Position numbers and translations under genes: made by a program. Positions 60,131-64,000 of a DNA stretch of 64,000 nt are shown one piece after another. The DNA lies in assembly GCA_020638905.1 (NCBI GenBank), contig JACKHP010000010.1:1-64000 (forward strand). Direction: 5' to 3'. The stretch comes from Planctomycetota bacterium. GTDB lineage: Bacteria > Planctomycetota > B15-G4. Position 1 is the stretch's first letter. Each line of letters opens with the position of its first letter. The notes under the pieces were generated by a model, which did not search any database, had not been told where the DNA came from, and was given only the letters and a program-made list of their open reading frames with translations.

Positions 60131-60795
60131 CCGCGTCTGACCGCACCGACGCCGGGACGGGCGGGCGGCGCCCCGAAGCGGGCGTCTCGCTGCGTCCCGA
60201 CGAGCCCATGACCGACGAGCTGTGCGTGTTCGCGCTCTCGCTCGTCGCCGACGGACGTCCCGTGCCCGCCGAGCTCGTGCGGCGCGCCGAGGCCTGGGCC
60301 GACGCGCACCCGGCCTGCCGCGGCGTGCTGGCCGACTTCGCCGCGATGGGCGAGGCGCTGCGCGACCTGCCGGTGCCGCGGGCGCGTCCCGGGTTCGCCG
60401 AGCGCGTGCTCGCGGCGCGCGAGTCGTCGGCATCGGGTGCGCGCGTGCTCGTGCTGGCGCGGCGCATGGCGGTGGCGGCGGCGCTCCTGCTGGCGTTCAC
60501 GGTGGTGCTCGAGACGACCCATCCGCGCGAGGCCGTGGCCGATCCCGACGTGACGGTCGAGCGGCACGCCGTCGATGCGTTCCGTGCCCGTCCGTTCGCC
60601 GGCGACGACCTCGACGCCGGACTGGCCGAGCTGCTGCCCGATCCGGCGCGTCGCTCCTCCGGCGCGGCCGGGAGCGCCGACGCGCGGCCCGGCGACGACC
60701 CGTCGCGCCTCGACGGTGCGTCGGACGGCGGCGACACGACGTCCGACGACGTGGTCGACGAACTCCCGAAGACGCCCGGCGAGGACGGTCGGTGA
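60127..60795 (+). CDS. Putative membrane anti-sigma factor (triad 2)
   Basis: 222 residues. N-terminal ~100 residues (TDELCVFALSLVADGRPVPAELVRRAEAWADAHPACRGVLADF) look like a sigma-binding helical domain with two Cys (33, 64) but no clear zinc set. One membrane helix at about 113-130 (MAVAAALLLAFTVVLET) separates it from a ~90-residue low-complexity acidic periplasmic tail. Coupled by four-base overlaps to the RpoE-like gene and to the secreted helical gene, giving strong context. Confidence 0.8.
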   Translation: MTASDRTDAGTGGRRPEAGVSLRPDEPMTDELCVFALSLVADGRPVPAELVRRAEAWADAHPACRGVLADFAAMGEALRDLPVPRARPGFAERVLAARESSASGARVLVLARRMAVAAALLLAFTVVLETTHPREAVADPDVTVERHAVDAFRARPFAGDDLDAGLAELLPDPARRSSGAAGSADARPGDDPSRLDGASDGGDTTSDDVVDELPKTPGEDGR

Positions 60796-61133
60796 GCCGT
60801 CCCGTCGACCGGCGCACCGCGGCGGCGCTGACCGTCCTGGCCCTGGCCAGCGGGGGCATCGGCTACGCCCTCGGACGTCAGGGCTCGCAGCCGGATCGTG
60901 GGGAGACGTACCTGCAGGCGCTCCAGCGCGACCTCGACCTGCGGCCCGAGCAGGTCGAGGCCGTCGACCGGTTGCTGGCCCGCGAGGACGCCGACCTGGC
61001 GGCGCTCGTCGACGACTCGCGCGATGCGCTGCGCGATCCCGTCGCGGCTCGACGCCGGCAGACCGAGCATGAGATGCTCTCGCTGCTCGACGACGAGCAG
61101 CGGGCGCGGTACGAAGCGCTGAGTCGACCCTGA
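60792..61133 (+). CDS. Small secreted helical protein (triad 2, CpxP/Spy-like)
   Basis: 113 residues from GTG 60792 (GTGA). N-terminal signal-anchor (RRTAAALTVLALASGGIGYALG), then a helix pair: LQALQRDLDLRPEQVEAVDRLLAREDADLAALVDDSRDALRDPVAARRR and MLSLLDDEQRARYEAL. The LxxEQ and LDDEQRARY spacing resembles the LTxxQ-containing Spy/CpxP/heavy-metal-sensor fold. Probably an envelope stress sensor that modulates the anti-sigma partner (inference). Confidence 0.8.
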   Translation: MSRPVDRRTAAALTVLALASGGIGYALGRQGSQPDRGETYLQALQRDLDLRPEQVEAVDRLLAREDADLAALVDDSRDALRDPVAARRRQTEHEMLSLLDDEQRARYEALSRP

Positions 61134-61154
61134 CCCCCCGGGGCGGATCCCTCC

Positions 61155-62789
61155 ATGGCCTCACAGATCGCACTCGACTACGCGACCCACCGGTTGCGCA
61201 TCCTGGCCTTCGACGGCTCGTCCAAGCGCATCCGGGTGCAGGCGGTGATCGACGTCGACCTCGACGTGCCCCCCACCGACGACGACGTCGAGGCCGACGA
61301 CCTGCGGGCCGACGCCATCGCGGCGGCGATGAAGGCCGCGAAGCTGCCGTCCGACCCGTCGGCCATGGCCTTCGACGCGGGACAGGCGCTGTTCCGCGAG
61401 TTCGACCTGCCGTTCACCGACGCGGCGCAGATCGCGAAGGTCGTGCGCTTCGAGGCCGAGAGCCACATCCCGCTCGACATCGACGACGTCGTCATGCAGC
61501 ACCTCGTGCTGCGCAAGACGCGCGACAAGAGCCACGTCCTCGCGGCGGCCGTCAAGAAGGACGACCTGCTCGACCGCTTCGACGTGCTCGACGCGTCGGG
61601 CATCGACCCGCACTTCGTCGACCTCGACGCGTTCGCGCTGTTCCACGCGCTGGCGGGCACGGGCGTCGCCGCCGAGCACCCCGACGCGGTGGTCGTGTCG
61701 GTGCAGCCCGAGTCGACGACGCTGCTGTTCCTGGCGGGAGGCGAGCTGTACGCCGTGCGCTCGCTGCGCATGGGCACGCACAGCCTGCACTCGGCCGGCA
61801 CGCGGCTCGAGGCCAACGAACAAGAGGTCGAGCTGGCGCGCACCCACGACTTCCTCGGACGCCTCAAGCGCGAGCTGCGCCGCACGCTCACGAGCCTGCC
61901 GCCGCTCGAGATCCCGGTCGTGCTCGTGACCGGCTCCGGCAGCCGCGTCCCGGGGTTCGCCGACGCGATGCGCGAGGTGTTCGCCGGCGAGGTGCGCGAG
62001 CTCGATTTCCTCGCCCACGTCGACCACAAGCTCTCGGCCGAGGAGGTCGAGCGCTACGGTCCCGACATCGGCGTGGCGCTGGGCATCGCCTACAAGCTGT
62101 TCGGGCTCGAGGTGACGCAGACCGACTTCCGTCGCGACGAGTGCGCGTACGCGCGCAAGTTCGACCAGGTCAAGTCGCCGCTCATCGTGCTCTCGTTCCT
62201 GATCTTCCTGGTCGTGGCACTGCAGTGCATCGACGCCGTCTACCGCAACAAGACCGTCAATCGTGAGTACGATCTGATGATCAACTGGGGTGACGAGGCG
62301 CTCAAGATGGTGCTGGGCGACGAGGCCGCCGCGCACGCCGTGTGGCAGGGCGTCGAAGGCCAGCCGCAGCGCGTGCAGGCCATCCACACGCGCATGGAGA
62401 AGGAGTTCTCCGACCTCGCGGCCAAGCTGGGACGCGGCGACAGGCTTCCCTGGCAACCCTCGGCGCTGGCCGCCTGGATCGAGTTCATGGAGAAGGTCGA
62501 GGCCAACGAGAAGAAGCTCGGACGCCTGCTCGTGAGCCGCCTCGACATCGACGTCGGCGCGCGCACGCCGCAGTTCAAGGTGAGCGGCGTGATGGAGAGC
62601 CGCACCAAGGTCGACGAGCTGATCCGCATCCTCGAGGAGGATCCGCTCTACGAGGACGTGCGTCCGAGCGTGACGTCGGCCACCGACGACGGCATGGTGC
62701 GTTTCGACGAGATCGTGGCCGACATCGACCTCGCCGAGCTCGAGCGACGGGTCAAAGAAGGCATCAAGTCGGCGGAGAGGGCGGGCTGA
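61155..62789 (+). CDS. PilM-like ATPase domain fused to PilN-like membrane protein
   Basis: 544 residues. The first ~335 form the actin-like (SHS2) fold of type IV pilus PilM / GspL cytoplasmic domain: IALDYATHRLRILAFDGSSK, DLPFTDAAQIAKVVRFEAESHIPLDIDDVVM, LVTGSGSRVPGFADAMREVF. One membrane helix follows (~341-358, LIVLSFLIFLVVALQ), then a ~185-residue periplasmic part like PilN (VSGVMESRTKVDELIRILEEDPLYEDV). It is thus a single-chain GspL-type, joining what are separate PilM and PilN in type IVa pilus systems. Coupled (TGATG) to a PilO-like gene. Confidence 0.85.
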   Translation: MASQIALDYATHRLRILAFDGSSKRIRVQAVIDVDLDVPPTDDDVEADDLRADAIAAAMKAAKLPSDPSAMAFDAGQALFREFDLPFTDAAQIAKVVRFEAESHIPLDIDDVVMQHLVLRKTRDKSHVLAAAVKKDDLLDRFDVLDASGIDPHFVDLDAFALFHALAGTGVAAEHPDAVVVSVQPESTTLLFLAGGELYAVRSLRMGTHSLHSAGTRLEANEQEVELARTHDFLGRLKRELRRTLTSLPPLEIPVVLVTGSGSRVPGFADAMREVFAGEVRELDFLAHVDHKLSAEEVERYGPDIGVALGIAYKLFGLEVTQTDFRRDECAYARKFDQVKSPLIVLSFLIFLVVALQCIDAVYRNKTVNREYDLMINWGDEALKMVLGDEAAAHAVWQGVEGQPQRVQAIHTRMEKEFSDLAAKLGRGDRLPWQPSALAAWIEFMEKVEANEKKLGRLLVSRLDIDVGARTPQFKVSGVMESRTKVDELIRILEEDPLYEDVRPSVTSATDDGMVRFDEIVADIDLAELERRVKEGIKSAERAG

Positions 62790-63313
62790 TGGCACTCGAT
62801 CTCGAGAAGGTCGTCCTGGGCTTCATGGGGCTGCTCATCGTGGGCGGCATCGGCGTGACGATCTGGCAGCGCAACGAGGCCGACGAGCTCAAGCAGCGCA
62901 TGGCCACGTCGGAGCGGCAGCTGGTCGAGATCGGCCGACGCTACGTCGAGCTGACCACGCTCAAGACCGAGATCGACCGCGACCTGATCCTCAAGGGCGA
63001 GCTGCGTCCGCTGCCGTACTTCGAGAACCAGATGCGCAAGAACGGCATCAAGGCCGGCGACCTGACCATCGCGCCCGGCAACACCGAGCAGCTCGCCGGC
63101 TACAAGGACACGGTCTGGGAGTTGCGCTCGACGAACCGCAACCGCAACTTCGGCCGGCGTGAGATCGCGAACTTCCTGCTGTTCGTCGAGAACGAGGCGA
63201 ACACGCTCAAGGTCTCGCGCCTGACCCTCGACCACAGCAGCGCACGCGACGCCGGCCCGGACGACTGGTCGCCGCGTATCTGGGTCACGCAGCGCGAGGC
63301 CACCGGGCTCTAG
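62789..63313 (+). CDS. PilO/GspM-like platform protein
   Basis: 174 residues. One N-terminal membrane helix (VVLGFMGLLIVGGIGVTIW), a coiled-coil segment (DELKQRMATSERQLVEIGRRYVELTTLKTEI) and a ferredoxin-like domain (REIANFLLFVENEANTLKVSRLTLDHS). This is the plan of PilO and GspM, which pair with PilN/GspL in the inner-membrane platform of pili or type II secretion. Its ATG shares one base with the previous stop. PilP, PilQ and ATPases are not in the window. Confidence 0.85.
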   Translation: MALDLEKVVLGFMGLLIVGGIGVTIWQRNEADELKQRMATSERQLVEIGRRYVELTTLKTEIDRDLILKGELRPLPYFENQMRKNGIKAGDLTIAPGNTEQLAGYKDTVWELRSTNRNRNFGRREIANFLLFVENEANTLKVSRLTLDHSSARDAGPDDWSPRIWVTQREATGL

Positions 63314-63550
63314 CCCCGGACTCCGGCCCGCGAGAGGCGCCGACGGGCGGCCCGGGCGGTTGCGGGCGGCGGGGCGGTTGCGGACGGGTCCCGCGGGGCC
63401 TGCCCGACGCGGTGGCGGCACCCCCACCGGACCCTCGGACGCCCTGAATCCGGCAGCGGCGGCGGCTCCCGGGAACCTCGGGAGGTCCGCGCTCCGTCCC
63501 GTCCGCGGGTGAATCGTCTTCGGCTCCGGGCCGGGGCCTGCCGAAAGAAC

Positions 63551-63566
63551 CGGATCGACCGATCCG
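63551..63566. repeat. Inverted repeat 23 bp upstream of the sensor gene
   Basis: CGGATCG-AC-CGATCCG, 7-bp arms with a 2-nt spacer. Same layout as the repeat at 384-399 (CCGATCG-GT-CGATCGG). The gap 63314-63589 otherwise shows a tandem pair of GGGCGGTTGCGG (63354-63365, 63372-63383) and a 6-bp hairpin at 63466-63484, but no gene. Confidence 0.35.
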
Positions 63567-63589
63567 CCCGGGTTCCGCGAGGCAGGCCC

Positions 63590-64000
63590 TTGTCCGACGA
63601 CGACTTCCAGAAGCCGAGCAACGTCACGCCCAAACTGCTGGGCGCGGCCATCGCCTTCCTCGGGGGCGTGGTCGCGATCTCGTGGTACCTCAACAAGCTC
63701 GAGCTCGTGACCGTCCCGACCCAATGGGTCTCGATGCAGTACAACACCGCCGTCGGCTTCGTGCTGGTCGGACTCGCGGTGGTGGCCCACTGCGTCGGAC
63801 GCAAGCGCTTCGCCTTCCTGTGCGGCGCGCTCGCCGCCGGCATCGGCAGCGTGGCCCTCGCCGAACAACTCCTGGGGCGCGAGCTGCACATCGTCGACGC
63901 GCTGTTCCTCGACGGCAGCGGGTCGTTCCAGTTCGACATGGCGCCCAACACGGCGCTGTGCTTCGCGGTGGCGGGATGCCTGATCCTCGTCTACCGCGCG
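63590..64000 (+). CDS. Partial membrane sensor protein (N-terminal 137 residues)
   Basis: Starts with TTG 63590 after GAGGCAGG and is open to the right edge. Four to five hydrophobic helices: LLGAAIAFLGGVVAISWYL, NTAVGFVLVGLAVVAH, FAFLCGALAAGIGSVALAEQL and CFAVAGCLILVYR. The segment PTQWVSMQYNTAVGFVLVG and later MAPNTALCFAVAG (Pro-Asn-Thr-Ala) match the paired motifs of a membrane sensor domain common ahead of histidine kinases or GGDEF proteins. The catalytic part is off-window, so the output domain is unknown. Confidence 0.7.
   Translation, partial: MSDDDFQKPSNVTPKLLGAAIAFLGGVVAISWYLNKLELVTVPTQWVSMQYNTAVGFVLVGLAVVAHCVGRKRFAFLCGALAAGIGSVALAEQLLGRELHIVDALFLDGSGSFQFDMAPNTALCFAVAGCLILVYRA

Noticed and set aside
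1..64000. tRNA, rRNA, tmRNA, CRISPR array, transposase or phage gene
   Set aside because: Read for cloverleaf ends, repeat-spacer periodicity and transposase motifs; nothing supportable was seen, though short tRNAs cannot be excluded by eye.

Overview
The window is a 64 kb stretch of a high-GC chromosome from a Gram-negative-type (two-membrane) bacterium. Evidence for two membranes is an LptD-like outer-membrane LPS assembly protein, a very long LptC/LptA-like bridge protein, two Kdo-pathway enzymes (KdsD, KdsC), a Tat component and pilus/secretion platform proteins. Bacillithiol genes (bshC-bshB1-bshA), many ECF sigma/anti-sigma modules and GspG-like tails on secreted proteins fit a planctomycete or a related deep-branching lineage. 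That placement is inference; there is no rRNA in the window to confirm it. No tRNA, rRNA, insertion sequence, prophage or CRISPR array was recognised. This is core chromosome around the replication-initiation genes, not an accessory island.

Layout. 0-9.2 kb, mostly minus strand: a cut-off Cys-rich protein, purF, a secreted protein (plus strand), a class III aminotransferase coupled to pyrI and pyrB, a DUF374 acyltransferase and a secreted protein with a GspG-like tail. 9.2-15.1 kb: a small membrane protein, an orphan parB with one perfect parS upstream and a second near-consensus parS inside hemW, an HPr-domain fusion protein, a primary-like sigma factor and hemW. This block has visibly looser base composition. 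The main coding direction flips here, at about 12.9 kb. 15.2-21.3 kb: one compact plus-strand operon pabA/trpG - pyrF - bshC - bshB1 - bshA - cysteine desulfurase. 21.5-27.4 kb: dnaA - candidate oriC - dnaN - DUF721 (DciA-like) - gyrB, with no recF. 27.5-34.9 kb, minus: kdsD - kdsC - lptC/lptA fusion - lptD-like - tatA/B. 35-40.8 kb, plus: M50 protease - scpA - thioredoxin - fmt - rsmB - TIM-barrel protein - GNAT. 40.9-45.3 kb, minus: a sigma-like protein with its upstream partner, a DRE-TIM (LeuA-like) enzyme and an unknown protein. 45.4-53.6 kb, plus: mgtE, an enlarged signal peptidase I, ECF triad 1, dapF and a membrane/synthase-like fusion. 53.7-55.4 kb, minus: a zinc-finger protein and an ECF-type sigma factor. 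55.6-64 kb, plus: gyrA - ribBA, ECF triad 2, PilM/PilN-like and PilO-like proteins, and the start of a membrane sensor.

How genes work together. Gene packing is tight: 17 junctions use a four-base NTGA start/stop overlap, implying widespread translational coupling. Most starts below were chosen with help from these overlaps. Pyrimidine synthesis is split between pyrBI and pyrF. Bacillithiol synthesis is complete in one operon and ends in a sulfur-mobilising enzyme. LPS precursor and export genes form one transcription unit. At least five sigma-factor-like genes lie in 50 kb, three with a candidate anti-sigma partner and one with an unknown upstream partner.

Most distinctive features: the HPr fusion in which both regulatory residues are spaced as in free HPr; the parS pair beside a parB that lacks parA; the DUF3352/GspG hybrid; the LptC/LptA mega-protein; the split-catalytic-domain signal peptidase; the paired sigma/anti-sigma/helical-sensor triads; and a GyrA whose two classic quinolone-determining positions are both substituted.
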